Shown: in pieces, positions 27,479 to 35,151 of the stretch
Position numbering within the stretch: the stretch's first letter is position 1
Layout: each line of letters begins with the position of its first letter
Assembly: GCF_900258435.1 (NCBI RefSeq)
Contig: NZ_LT992558.1
Coordinates: 2,517,221 to 2,557,788, forward strand
Direction of reading: 5' to 3'
Length of the DNA: 40,568 bases
From: Carnobacterium divergens
Lineage (GTDB): Bacteria > Bacillota > Bacilli > Lactobacillales > Carnobacteriaceae
Notes under the pieces: model-generated
Seen by the model: only the letters and a program-made list of their open reading frames with translations
The model's database searches: none
What the model was told of the DNA's origin: nothing
Made by a program: the position numbers and the translations under genes

Positions 27479-28282
27479 ATGAATTTTTCAATGGATTCCT
27501 TTCAATTAGATGGAAAAGTTGCATTAATTACTGGAGCTGTACACGGTATTGGCTTTGAAATTGCGAAATCTTTAGCTACTGCAGGTGCAACAATCGTATT
27601 CAACAATTTAACTCAACAGTCAGTTGATACTGCTTTAGAAAAGTATCAACAAGCAGGCATCGATGCTTATGGTTATGTTTGTGATGTGACTGATGAAGCC
27701 GCTGTTAATAGCCTGATTAGCAAAATCAAGAAAGAAGTTGGCAGCATTGACATTTTAGTCAATAATGCAGGGATTATTAAACGTATTCCAATGATTGATA
27801 TGTCAGCAACTGATTTCCGTCAAGTAGTGGATGTTGACTTAACAGCGCCCTTCATTATGGCAAAAGCAGTCATTCCAGATATGATTGAAAAAGGTGGCGG
27901 TAAAATTATTAATATTTGTTCAATGATGAGTGAATTGGGCCGTGAAACCGTTAGTGCCTATGCTGCTGCAAAAGGTGGTTTAAAAATGTTGACTAAGAAC
28001 ATTGCTTCTGAATATGGTCAATACAATATCCAATGTAATGGGATTGGTCCTGGTTACATTGCTACCCCGCAAACTGCTCCATTGAGAGAATTACAAGCAG
28101 ATGGGGAACGTCATCCTTTTGATCAATTCATCGTTGGTCGTACACCTGCTGCTCGTTGGGGAAACCCAGAAGATTTAGCTGGTCCAGCAATTTTTCTAGC
28201 TTCAAAAGCTTCTGATTTTGTCAATGGCCACATTTTATATGTCGATGGTGGAATTTTAGCCTATATTGGCAAACAACCTTAA
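27479..28282 (+). CDS. kduD: 2-deoxy-D-gluconate 3-dehydrogenase (KduD), SDR
   Basis: 267 residues of the short-chain dehydrogenase family. Cofactor motif TGAVHGIG (18-25), NNAG (about 95-98), catalytic Ser148, Tyr161 and Lys165 (YAAAKGG). KduD reduces 2,5-diketo-3-deoxygluconate to KDG with NAD(P)H. Last gene of the PTS/uronate operon, followed by a hairpin. Confidence 0.94.
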   Translation: MNFSMDSFQLDGKVALITGAVHGIGFEIAKSLATAGATIVFNNLTQQSVDTALEKYQQAGIDAYGYVCDVTDEAAVNSLISKIKKEVGSIDILVNNAGIIKRIPMIDMSATDFRQVVDVDLTAPFIMAKAVIPDMIEKGGGKIINICSMMSELGRETVSAYAAAKGGLKMLTKNIASEYGQYNIQCNGIGPGYIATPQTAPLRELQADGERHPFDQFIVGRTPAARWGNPEDLAGPAIFLASKASDFVNGHILYVDGGILAYIGKQP

Positions 28283-28295
28283 CAAATTAATTGTC

Positions 28296-28326
28296 AAAGC
28301 CCTCTAATGCTGTATTCGAGGGCTTT
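28296..28326 (+). terminator. Hairpin after kduD, weak terminator
   Basis: AAAGCCCTC (28296-28304) pairs perfectly with GAGGGCTTT (28318-28326). The following sequence, AATATTAC, is a poor T-run, so some read-through into the lyase gene 54 bases downstream is likely. Confidence 0.7.
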
Positions 28327-28340
28327 AATATTACTCCGAA

Positions 28341-28355
28341 ATGAAAGCGCGTTCA
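28341..28355. promoter_or_regulatory. Catabolite response element (cre) upstream of the lyase
   Basis: ATGAAAGCGCGTTCA fits the CcpA consensus TGWAANCGNTNWCA at all but one position. It lies 25 bases before the lyase ATG, between the hairpin and the ribosome site, so CcpA would act as a roadblock or repressor. Confidence 0.75.
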
Positions 28356-28379
28356 AAAAAATAAAAAGGAGTTTAACAA

Positions 28380-31300
28380 ATGAAATCAAAAAAATTGATC
28401 TCCACTCTCCCACTAATGTTCCTATTTTTGAGTCTTTTTTTATGTTGGAACAACCAAAAATCATTAGCAAATTCTAACAATTTTGAATTGGACTTTAACC
28501 ATGAAATTGGCAATTGGAAAGATCTTGTTGGCACTTCACTTTTGGAACAAAAAAACAATCAACTTTTTATTCAAAATACTACTATAGGAAAAAATATCGA
28601 ATCCATCTCCCTTGCCAGCGATTCTCCACTATTAAATGACGGTGAAGTTGAATTAACCTTTCTTTATGAAAATCAAAAAAATTTTGGCGTTGTTTTCAGA
28701 GCAGATGCCACTCAATCTTCAAATTGGCAATCCTTCGCCTATAATGGTGATGGAAACTGGCAACTTGGTCAGCCTGGCGGAAAATGGTTAACCTCTATTA
28801 AAAGCCCTCCCTTAGTATCTGGCGAGACCTATCGACTTCTAGTAAGATACTCTGGAAAATCAATTGAAGCTTTTCTCAACGGACATTCCTTTTATCAAAA
28901 TGAGCATGTTGTTTATCCCAATGGAAATGAAACTATTTCAGATGATTGGACAGGACAGATTGGACTTCGCCTCTTTGGAGATCGGATAACATTAAGAGTT
29001 CTTTCTTTAAAGAATGGCGCTGTTGGTTCTATTCCACTGTCACCAGATAATCCTGAAAAAAGCGAAGACTTAGCAGCTATTCGTTCAAAATGGAAAGAAA
29101 ATTTAGTAGGGGATTTCGAAAAAACACCTGAATTATTATACGATGCCGAAGTTCAAACATACATCCAACAACTCTCTAACCAAGCAACTACTTTATACGA
29201 CTCACTTGATAAAAGTACACAGCGCACACGATTATGGTCAAAAAAAGCATCTGATACAAACAGTGCAGACTTAACGACTCAATTTAAAAATATCGCTATT
29301 TTAGCAAAAGCATATGGCACTAAAGAAACGAAATACTACCATCAACAAGAGATTTTAACACAAATCATTTCAGCTCTCGATTTTATGACTACAGACGAAC
29401 TCTATTCAGGTAAAAAATATTTTGGAAATTGGTGGGATTGGCAAGTTGGAATGCCTCAGGAATTCCTTACTTCGTTATTTATTCTTTACGAAGACATTCC
29501 CAAAGAAAAAATTTCCCACTACGCAACCATTATGAGCCACTACTTACCAAATGCTTATCAACAATTATATGGAAAACCTCAAGATACCTCAGTTGATTTA
29601 AGCTTCATTCCTAACTTTGTAACGACTGGCGCAAACCGAACAGACTTAGCTTTCTCTGTTTTAGGTATCCATACCCTAGCAGAAAATCCAGTAGGGATAA
29701 AGTCTGCCGTTTCGAGTGTCAACGATGTCTTTAAAGTTGTGACTAAAGGGGATGGTTTCTATCCAGACGGATCATTTATTCAACATAATGATATTCCCTA
29801 TACCGGTTCCTACGGCAACGTTTTAATTAAAGGCGTGGGTAAAATTTTCTCTCTCGTTAAAAATACCGCTTGGGAAACCGATCAAACTACCGTGAATGAA
29901 TTTGTTCAAAATGTTGAAAAAGCCTTTATTCCCCTTCTTGTAAACGGTGAAATGATGCCTATGGTAAATGGTCGCTCTATCTCAAGAGCACCTGCCGAAA
30001 CTAAAACGGGGTTTGGCTCAGCAACACTTTACAACTTACTCATTGTTTCTGAATTTGCTAACCCTGAAAATCAGCAAAAATTAAAAGAAGCAACGAACTA
30101 TTGGATGCAAAAAAATATCCCCTACTATTATCACAACACAAGAGACTTTAAAGACTTATTATTAACCAAAGAACTCCTTGCAGATAAAACAATTTCATTT
30201 GATAAAAAACCCTTCATCGGGAGTTATCTCTACGGCGCTATGGATCGATTTGTCTATAGCAACGAACAACTAAACCTCGGCATCAGTCTATATTCCAATC
30301 GCACCTCTTCTTTTGAAGCAGGTAATAAGGAGAATAAAAAAGGCTGGCACATGTCAGATGGGATGCTCTATCTATTCAACTCTGATCAACAATTTGGCGC
30401 TGCTTATTGGCCCACCGTTGACCCTTATCGCCTACCTGGCACAACAGTTGATACGATTCCCTTAAAGGATGAGATCAGTTCTTTCACAACTGTAAAATCG
30501 AAAGAAAATTATGTAGGTGGCGTAACCGATACTAAAAATTCCGTTGTTTCTATGAACTTAAATAAAGATGGAACTAAAAATAACGGTGTTCTCCTTCCAA
30601 TGAATGTCAAAGGGAAAAAAACATGGTTTGTAATTGATGGAAAAATTATTGCTCTTGGTACTGCAATTAGTGGAACAACTTCAGCGACAATTGAGACCAT
30701 CGTCGAAAATCGAATGTTGGATTCAACTAGTCACTACGAATTAACAAACCAAGACCAGCAACTCGTTGGAAATCAACAGACTCAATTAAAAAAAGGCGAG
30801 TGGTTGTTGCTTAGCTCCGATAAACCAAATCAAAATTTAGGTTATCTTATGCTTGAAGACCAGCTAGTAAAAACTGATTTAGAAACTAGAGAAGGAACCT
30901 ACCAACAACTAAACGATGCTTTTCCAAGTAGTAAACAATATCGTGAAGCGTATCAAAAAATCATCATCAATCACGGATCGACAGTGAACAATGGATCGTA
31001 TGCATACCTTTTGTTTCCTGATGCAACTGCCGCAGAATTAAAAAAAGTGACAACAGAAGACGCCTTTACTATTTTAGAAAATACTGAGGCGGTACAAGCA
31101 ATTCAAAATAATCAATCAAACCTTATTGGTGCTACTGTTTGGTCTGACAATGGAGCTAAAGTAGATGGTTACACAGTTGACAAACCCGCGTCATTTTTAG
31201 TACAACAAAACGAAAAAAGACTTTCGATTAATTTATCGAATCCAAAGCAAACAAGTGAAAAAATAACCTTATCTCTTCCTACTAAAATTGAAGAAGTTAT

Positions 31301-31406
31301 TTCTAGTTCAGAAGCGATCCAAGTAGCAGAAGACGGTCACTCAATTACAGTAGATACAACCGGCGGACTAGGCAAAACATTTACTATTGAATTACGAATC
31401 AACTAA
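28380..31406 (+). CDS. hyl: Secreted polysaccharide lyase family 8 (hyaluronate/chondroitin lyase)
   Basis: 1008 residues. Signal peptide about 1-30 (ending KSLA-NS); N-terminal beta-sandwich, lectin-like domain (about 35-215); alpha/alpha-toroid catalytic domain (about 230-590); C-terminal beta domains. The PL8 catalytic set is Asn419 (TGANRTDL), His469 (FIQHND) and Tyr478 (TGSYGN), with the same 50- and 9-residue spacings as N349/H399/Y408 of the pneumococcal enzyme. The NWWDWQVGMP aromatic patch lies near residue 350. It should cut hyaluronan or chondroitin to unsaturated disaccharides outside the cell. There is no LPXTG at the C-terminus, so it is probably released. It ends the glycan island and is preceded by a cre site. 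Confidence 0.95.
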   Translation: MKSKKLISTLPLMFLFLSLFLCWNNQKSLANSNNFELDFNHEIGNWKDLVGTSLLEQKNNQLFIQNTTIGKNIESISLASDSPLLNDGEVELTFLYENQKNFGVVFRADATQSSNWQSFAYNGDGNWQLGQPGGKWLTSIKSPPLVSGETYRLLVRYSGKSIEAFLNGHSFYQNEHVVYPNGNETISDDWTGQIGLRLFGDRITLRVLSLKNGAVGSIPLSPDNPEKSEDLAAIRSKWKENLVGDFEKTPELLYDAEVQTYIQQLSNQATTLYDSLDKSTQRTRLWSKKASDTNSADLTTQFKNIAILAKAYGTKETKYYHQQEILTQIISALDFMTTDELYSGKKYFGNWWDWQVGMPQEFLTSLFILYEDIPKEKISHYATIMSHYLPNAYQQLYGKPQDTSVDLSFIPNFVTTGANRTDLAFSVLGIHTLAENPVGIKSAVSSVNDVFKVVTKGDGFYPDGSFIQHNDIPYTGSYGNVLIKGVGKIFSLVKNTAWETDQTTVNEFVQNVEKAFIPLLVNGEMMPMVNGRSISRAPAETKTGFGSATLYNLLIVSEFANPENQQKLKEATNYWMQKNIPYYYHNTRDFKDLLLTKELLADKTISFDKKPFIGSYLYGAMDRFVYSNEQLNLGISLYSNRTSSFEAGNKENKKGWHMSDGMLYLFNSDQQFGAAYWPTVDPYRLPGTTVDTIPLKDEISSFTTVKSKENYVGGVTDTKNSVVSMNLNKDGTKNNGVLLPMNVKGKKTWFVIDGKIIALGTAISGTTSATIETIVENRMLDSTSHYELTNQDQQLVGNQQTQLKKGEWLLLSSDKPNQNLGYLMLEDQLVKTDLETREGTYQQLNDAFPSSKQYREAYQKIIINHGSTVNNGSYAYLLFPDATAAELKKVTTEDAFTILENTEAVQAIQNNQSNLIGATVWSDNGAKVDGYTVDKPASFLVQQNEKRLSINLSNPKQTSEKITLSLPTKIEEVISSSEAIQVAEDGHSITVDTTGGLGKTFTIELRIN

Positions 31407-31440
31407 TAGTTCCAATAAAAAAATTAACCTCATTAAAATA

Positions 31441-31488
31441 AAAACAGTATGAAATCACCGTTACAAAAGTGAATTTTATACTGTTTTT
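31441..31488 (+). terminator. Terminator of the lyase gene
   Basis: A long near-perfect stem (31441-31458 with 31470-31488) ending in a T-run, about 35 bases after the lyase stop. Confidence 0.88.
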
Positions 31489-31577
31489 ACTATAAGTTAG
31501 TACCTTTATTCTAGCATTGTGTTTTTCAATCTACTGCACCACTTTCAAAAAAAAATACTTTCATGATCTTTTTATGG

Positions 31578-31597
31578 TAAAATGATGAGAGTATAAT
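31578..31597 (+). promoter_or_regulatory. Possible asnA promoter -10 elements
   Basis: Two candidates: TAAAAT at 31578-31583 preceded by TG (extended -10), and TATAAT at 31592-31597. The second would start transcription inside the ribosome site, so the first is preferred. No good -35 is visible for either. Confidence 0.4.
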
Positions 31598-31616
31598 TAA
31601 AAAGAGGTGTAGTCTT

Positions 31617-32621
31617 ATCAAAAAAACAAGTATTCCAACAAATTACGAATCAATCTTAAATGTGTACGACACACAAACCGCAATTGGATTTATCAAACGC
31701 TGCTTTGAAGAAGCGTTAACAGGTAGTCTAAAGTTAAAACGTGTTTCAGCTCCACTTTTTGTTCATCAACAATCTGGGCTAAATGATAATCTAAGTGGGG
31801 TTGAGCGCCCTGTTCAATTTGATGTGCCATCACTCAATGATAATGGCGAAGTGGTCCACTCGCTAGCAAAATGGAAACGCATGGCTTTAAAGCAATACGA
31901 TTTCCATACTGGAAATGGGTTATATGCAGATATGAATGCGATCCGTCGCGACGAAGTCTTAGACAACTTACACTCGATTTATGTAGATCAATGGGATTGG
32001 GAACGAGTTATTTCAAGAGAACAACGAACCCTTGATTATTTAAAAGAAGTCGTACAAAGTCTTGTGAATGCCATGGCAGAAACTGCCAGTCGTTTGCATA
32101 CCAAGTATCCAAGTGTTACGGTTCCAATTCAAACAGAAATTTCGTTTATTACAAGTCAGGAATTAGCTGATCTTTATCCTGAACTCGATTCAAAAGAGCG
32201 AGAGCATGACTACGTAAAGGCCCATCCGACAACCTTTATTATGCAAATTGGAGACAGATTAAAAAATGGCAAACCTCATGATCACCGCGCTCCTGATTAC
32301 GACGACTGGTCTCTCAATGGTGATTTGTTCGTTTGGCATGAACCGTTGCAATGTGCAATGGAGCTTTCTAGCATGGGAATTCGAGTGGACGATCAATCTC
32401 TTTTGGAACAACTTGAAAAAGCGAATGCAACAGATCGATTGGCTTTTGATTTTCATAAACAAGTAGCAAACAATGCCTTGCCGTTAACGATTGGTGGTGG
32501 AATTGGTCAAAGTCGAATGTGCATGTTTTTACTAGGAAAAGCTCATATTGGCGAAGTTCAAGTTTCTTTATGGGATGATGAGACCATTGAGGCTTGTGAT
32601 GGAAAGATTTTTTTACTGTAA
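31617..32621 (+). CDS. asnA: Aspartate--ammonia ligase (AsnA), apparent AUC start
   Basis: 334 residues if read from ATC 31617. Class II aminoacyl-tRNA-synthetase-like fold with AsnA blocks GLNDNLSGVERPV, VHSLAKWKRMAL, YVDQWDWERV, RAPDYDDW and GGGIGQSRMCM. It makes asparagine from aspartate, ammonia and ATP. The first standard start in frame is GTG 31662, which has no ribosome site and would remove the conserved N-terminus (KKTSIPTNYESIL; compare the IPxxY motif of other AsnA). Between the upstream stop at 31578 and 31662 there is no ATG, GTG or TTG in frame. A clear AGAGGTG (31603-31609) sits 7 bases before ATC 31617. Single gene with its own terminator. Confidence 0.9.
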   Translation: MKKTSIPTNYESILNVYDTQTAIGFIKRCFEEALTGSLKLKRVSAPLFVHQQSGLNDNLSGVERPVQFDVPSLNDNGEVVHSLAKWKRMALKQYDFHTGNGLYADMNAIRRDEVLDNLHSIYVDQWDWERVISREQRTLDYLKEVVQSLVNAMAETASRLHTKYPSVTVPIQTEISFITSQELADLYPELDSKEREHDYVKAHPTTFIMQIGDRLKNGKPHDHRAPDYDDWSLNGDLFVWHEPLQCAMELSSMGIRVDDQSLLEQLEKANATDRLAFDFHKQVANNALPLTIGGGIGQSRMCMFLLGKAHIGEVQVSLWDDETIEACDGKIFLL

Positions 32622-32661
32622 GATTTTTTAACTATTTTATTGGCTATATTAAATGCTTAAA

Positions 32662-32702
32662 TCAAAACCCCAACAAGAATCATTTTCTTGTTGGGGTTTT
32701 GA
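32662..32702. terminator. Strong bidirectional terminator after asnA
   Basis: A perfect 18-bp stem (32662-32679 with 32685-32702) and a 5-base loop. It can serve both asnA and the convergent gene at 32777. Confidence 0.93.
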
Positions 32703-32776
32703 CTTAAACTTTTTTTAACAAACTAACTCAAAGGCTAACGTCATGGCGTTTTAATTTTCTAATCGCAACCATCTAT

Positions 32777-33382
32777 TTAATCGATTTTAGTCACTGTTAA
32801 CTCTTTGAAAAAAGCTTCGGTTCCTATATCTACAAAAAGACCAATTGCCCCTTTAGCACCGCTTCCATGTTTCATATTTTCAACGACTAATACCGGTTCT
32901 TTCTCACCGTTTAAATAGAATTCTCCTCTAGGGCCATCTACCACTGCTTTTAAAGAAATCCACTCATCCAGTCCAATATCAGCTGGGCCTTCAAATTCTG
33001 TTATTCCTAAATTTCTAAAATAGTCAAACGTATACGTAGGATATGAAAAATATTGTACCCCACGATTTTTTCTGACTGGGTCTGCAATTCGGCCATTAGT
33101 CGGTCGCACGTAAAAAGATTCAAATGCTGTATCCTCTTCATTAATTCGAAATGCAATTCCAATAAAACCACGAGCAAAATCAGGTGCATCTGGTAGTAAA
33201 CGGCTCAACATTTTGACTTCAATCACTCCATTTTGAAAAGACGAATCTACTAATTTTACATACGTATTTTCATCAAATTCCATCAACTTATCTTTTTTCA
33301 CCACTCTTAAAACGGGTTCATCATCAAGTTTTACCCATTCTGCACTTGTATGAACAGCTTTTATTTTTGTAGCCTCATTCAT
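32777..33382 (-). CDS. Lectin-fold (concanavalin-like) cytoplasmic protein
   Basis: 201 residues, no signal peptide. It resembles the beta-sandwich of the DUF1080 / 3-keto-disaccharide-hydrolase-like superfamily: FARGFIGIAFRINEEDTAFES, FYVRPTNGR, the YPTYTFDYFR segment and LNGEKEPVLVVENMKHG. The substrate is unknown. ATG 33382 is 8 bases after GGAGGAGG; the GTG at 33385 is closer than usual. It follows the HxlR gene by about 97 bases on the same strand and may be under its control. Confidence 0.7.
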   Translation of the reverse strand: MNEATKIKAVHTSAEWVKLDDEPVLRVVKKDKLMEFDENTYVKLVDSSFQNGVIEVKMLSRLLPDAPDFARGFIGIAFRINEEDTAFESFYVRPTNGRIADPVRKNRGVQYFSYPTYTFDYFRNLGITEFEGPADIGLDEWISLKAVVDGPRGEFYLNGEKEPVLVVENMKHGSGAKGAIGLFVDIGTEAFFKELTVTKID

Positions 33383-33479
33383 CACACGAACCTCCTCCTT
33401 ACTTGCTCTAATTCTTACAATATACGATCTAAAGTATAGCGAACATTTAAAGATCTGTTAAGTAGGTACAAATTTGTAA

Positions 33480-33812
33480 CTATCTTCTTAAATCCTGTTC
33501 TTTGTAGAATTGCCCCCATTTTCGCATAGCTTCAATGACAGGCAACAAGCTTTCTCCTAAAGGCGTTAATTGATATTCAATGTGAGGAGGAACTTTCTCA
33601 AAATCAATCCGTTCCACCAATCCATCTTCAATCATCGAAGTCAGACTTGCTGTTAATACTTTTTGAGACACACCTGCCAATGATCGGTGCAGTTCTGAGT
33701 TTCTTTTTGGTCCCGTAATCAAATCACGAATAATGAGCGTTTTCCACTTGCTTCCAATTAATTGAACAGTCGTTGCCACATCACAAAGCGGCATTTCTTC
33801 TTTTTTTATCAT
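33480..33812 (-). CDS. HxlR-family transcriptional regulator
   Basis: 110 residues, a winged helix of the HxlR type: an N-terminal Cys (Cys10, PLCDVATTVQLIGSKWKTLI), RDLITGPKRNSELHRSL recognition region and HIEYQLTPLGESLLPVI. Members sense electrophiles or oxidants, often through the N-terminal Cys. Start ATG 33812 has AAGGAG upstream. Upstream lies TATAAT (33845-33850, minus) with TTGAAT 16 bases before it. The downstream lectin-fold gene is a possible target. Confidence 0.9.
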   Translation of the reverse strand: MIKKEEMPLCDVATTVQLIGSKWKTLIIRDLITGPKRNSELHRSLAGVSQKVLTASLTSMIEDGLVERIDFEKVPPHIEYQLTPLGESLLPVIEAMRKWGQFYKEQDLRR

Positions 33813-33908
33813 AAAAAATCAACTCCTTGAAATTCTCTCTTTTAATTATATAGAACTTTCCAATTAATTCAATTTCCTATAAACAAAAACACTGACACGG
33901 TTCTCCCC

Positions 33909-33939
33909 TTGACATTAAACCGAGGTTCAATGTTATGAT
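33909..33939 (+). promoter_or_regulatory. MerR-type promoter with 19-bp spacer
   Basis: TTGACA (33909-33914) and TATGAT (33934-33939) are separated by 19 bp. A near-perfect dyad, ACATTAAACC (33912-33921) and GGTTCAATGT (33924-33933), fills the spacer. It should be controlled by the MerR protein encoded directly downstream. Confidence 0.9.
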
Positions 33940-33962
33940 TCATTTAAGGAGGAGATTGTCAG

Positions 33963-34388
33963 ATGCAACGAATTAAAGCTTTTTCAGATAAATTAGCAAT
34001 TCCAGCTTCTTCCATTCGATATTATGAAAAAAAAGGATTGCTTGAAACAAAAAGAACTGAAAATAAATACCGCGTGTATGATGGAGAGGATGAACAACGT
34101 TTAAAACTGATTTTAGTTATGAAATATTCAGGTTTTTCCATTAAAGAGATAAAAGAATTGCTATCCTTTAGTAATACACCTGATGAAGAGGACTGCATTA
34201 AACGAACGAATGATTTATTGTTAACTAAACGAGAAGAACTGCTAGTAAAAATAGCAAATTATCAAAAGATTATTGATTTACTTGATTTAATGAGACCCCT
34301 TGCAATCGCTGAGGTAACAGAGGAAACAACTAACGCTCTTAATGATCTTGTGAACTTAATTTTTGACAATAATCTTGAGGAGGAATAA
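33963..34388 (+). CDS. MerR-family transcriptional regulator
   Basis: 141 residues: N-terminal MerR winged helix (FSDKLAIPASSIRYYEKKGLL), VYDGEDEQRLKLILVMKYSGFSI, and a dimerising coiled coil (about 80-125). Cys78 (EEDCIKR) is the only cysteine visible, so metal sensing is unlikely; it may sense electrophiles or quinones given the neighbour. It is cotranscribed with the flavodoxin-fold reductase one base downstream and read from the 19-bp-spacer promoter at 33909. Confidence 0.93.
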   Translation: MQRIKAFSDKLAIPASSIRYYEKKGLLETKRTENKYRVYDGEDEQRLKLILVMKYSGFSIKEIKELLSFSNTPDEEDCIKRTNDLLLTKREELLVKIANYQKIIDLLDLMRPLAIAEVTEETTNALNDLVNLIFDNNLEEE

Positions 34389-34389
34389 T

Positions 34390-34956
34390 ATGCGAACAAC
34401 GATTATCACAGGACATCCCTATTCAAAAAGTTTTAATCACGCACTTGTAGAAAAAATTACAGCAGAAACAAATGCTACCGTAATCAATTTAATTGAGGAT
34501 CGTTTCAATCCTGTGATGGAACTTGAGGACTTAGCAGGCTTTTCAAAAGGGGTGTCACATGACCCTCTTGTTGAAAAGTATCAAGAACTATTATTGCAAA
34601 CAGATCAGCTCATTATTGTTACACCTATTTGGTGGTACGGTCTGCCAGCAATTTACAAAGGATTTCTCGATAAGGTCATGCTAAAAGGATTTGCTTATAC
34701 TGAAACTAAAGGGCGTTTAGTAGGAAAGCTAACAACGATTCAAGAAGTTCTTCTCGTTACCACTTCAGAAGCACCTAAATGGTATATTCGTTATTTTGCT
34801 GGCAATCCTATTAAAGGACTTAAAAATAGAGTATTTAAAGATATGGGCCTAAAAAAAGTGATTTGGCTTCATCAGGGAAACATTGCCACTACCACCAAAA
34901 AAAAGCGACAAACGTTTATCCAAAAGGTCGTTACTCGTGCAGGTTTAAAGGAATAA
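34390..34956 (+). CDS. NAD(P)H-dependent quinone/FMN oxidoreductase, flavodoxin-like fold
   Basis: 188 residues of the Flavodoxin_2 family. N-terminal phosphate loop TGHPYSKSFNHAL, then TPIWWYGLPAIYKGFLDKV, the FMN-contact signature of this family. Members reduce quinones or nitro compounds. ATG 34390 follows GGAGGAAT at the end of merR, with 1 base between the genes; the longer frame overlaps merR. A role in quinone or electrophile detoxification under the MerR protein is likely. Confidence 0.92.
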   Translation: MRTTIITGHPYSKSFNHALVEKITAETNATVINLIEDRFNPVMELEDLAGFSKGVSHDPLVEKYQELLLQTDQLIIVTPIWWYGLPAIYKGFLDKVMLKGFAYTETKGRLVGKLTTIQEVLLVTTSEAPKWYIRYFAGNPIKGLKNRVFKDMGLKKVIWLHQGNIATTTKKKRQTFIQKVVTRAGLKE

Positions 34957-34983
34957 ATTCTTCTGAGTTAGAATAGAAAATCC

Positions 34984-35021
34984 AACCAATGATAAATTTA
35001 AAAGTAGATTTATCATTGGTT
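34984..35021 (+). terminator. Terminator of the merR-oxidoreductase unit
   Basis: A perfect 14-bp stem (34984-34997 with 35008-35021), 10-base loop, T-run. Confidence 0.9.
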
Positions 35022-35082
35022 TTTACTTATTCCCTCACCTAATTAAAATTGAAGTCGTTCCTAAGTATATTCTAATGAAGCG

Positions 35083-35111
35083 TTGACTTATCTTTTGAAA
35101 GGGCTTACAAT
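35083..35111 (+). promoter_or_regulatory. Promoter of the triple-RidA gene
   Basis: TTGACT (35083-35088), 17-bp spacer, TACAAT (35106-35111). Any translation start at TTG 35083 is excluded because that triplet is in the -35 element. Confidence 0.8.
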
Positions 35112-35151
35112 TTGTACTGGAATGTATAAAAAAGAAATGGGGAATATTACT

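Noticed and set aside
28380-28475. Lipoprotein signal on the PL8 lyase
   Set aside because: The only cysteine (in LFLCWN) lacks a proper lipobox; a signal peptidase I site at KSLA-NS fits better.
31489-31616. T-box or other riboswitch upstream of asnA
   Set aside because: Only about 130 bases separate the previous terminator from the gene, and no T-box sequence or terminator/antiterminator pair is visible.
35083-35151. Longer start for the RidA protein at TTG 35083
   Set aside because: The TTG belongs to a good -35 hexamer with a matching -10 at 35106, so it is not transcribed; ATG 35152 has a ribosome site.
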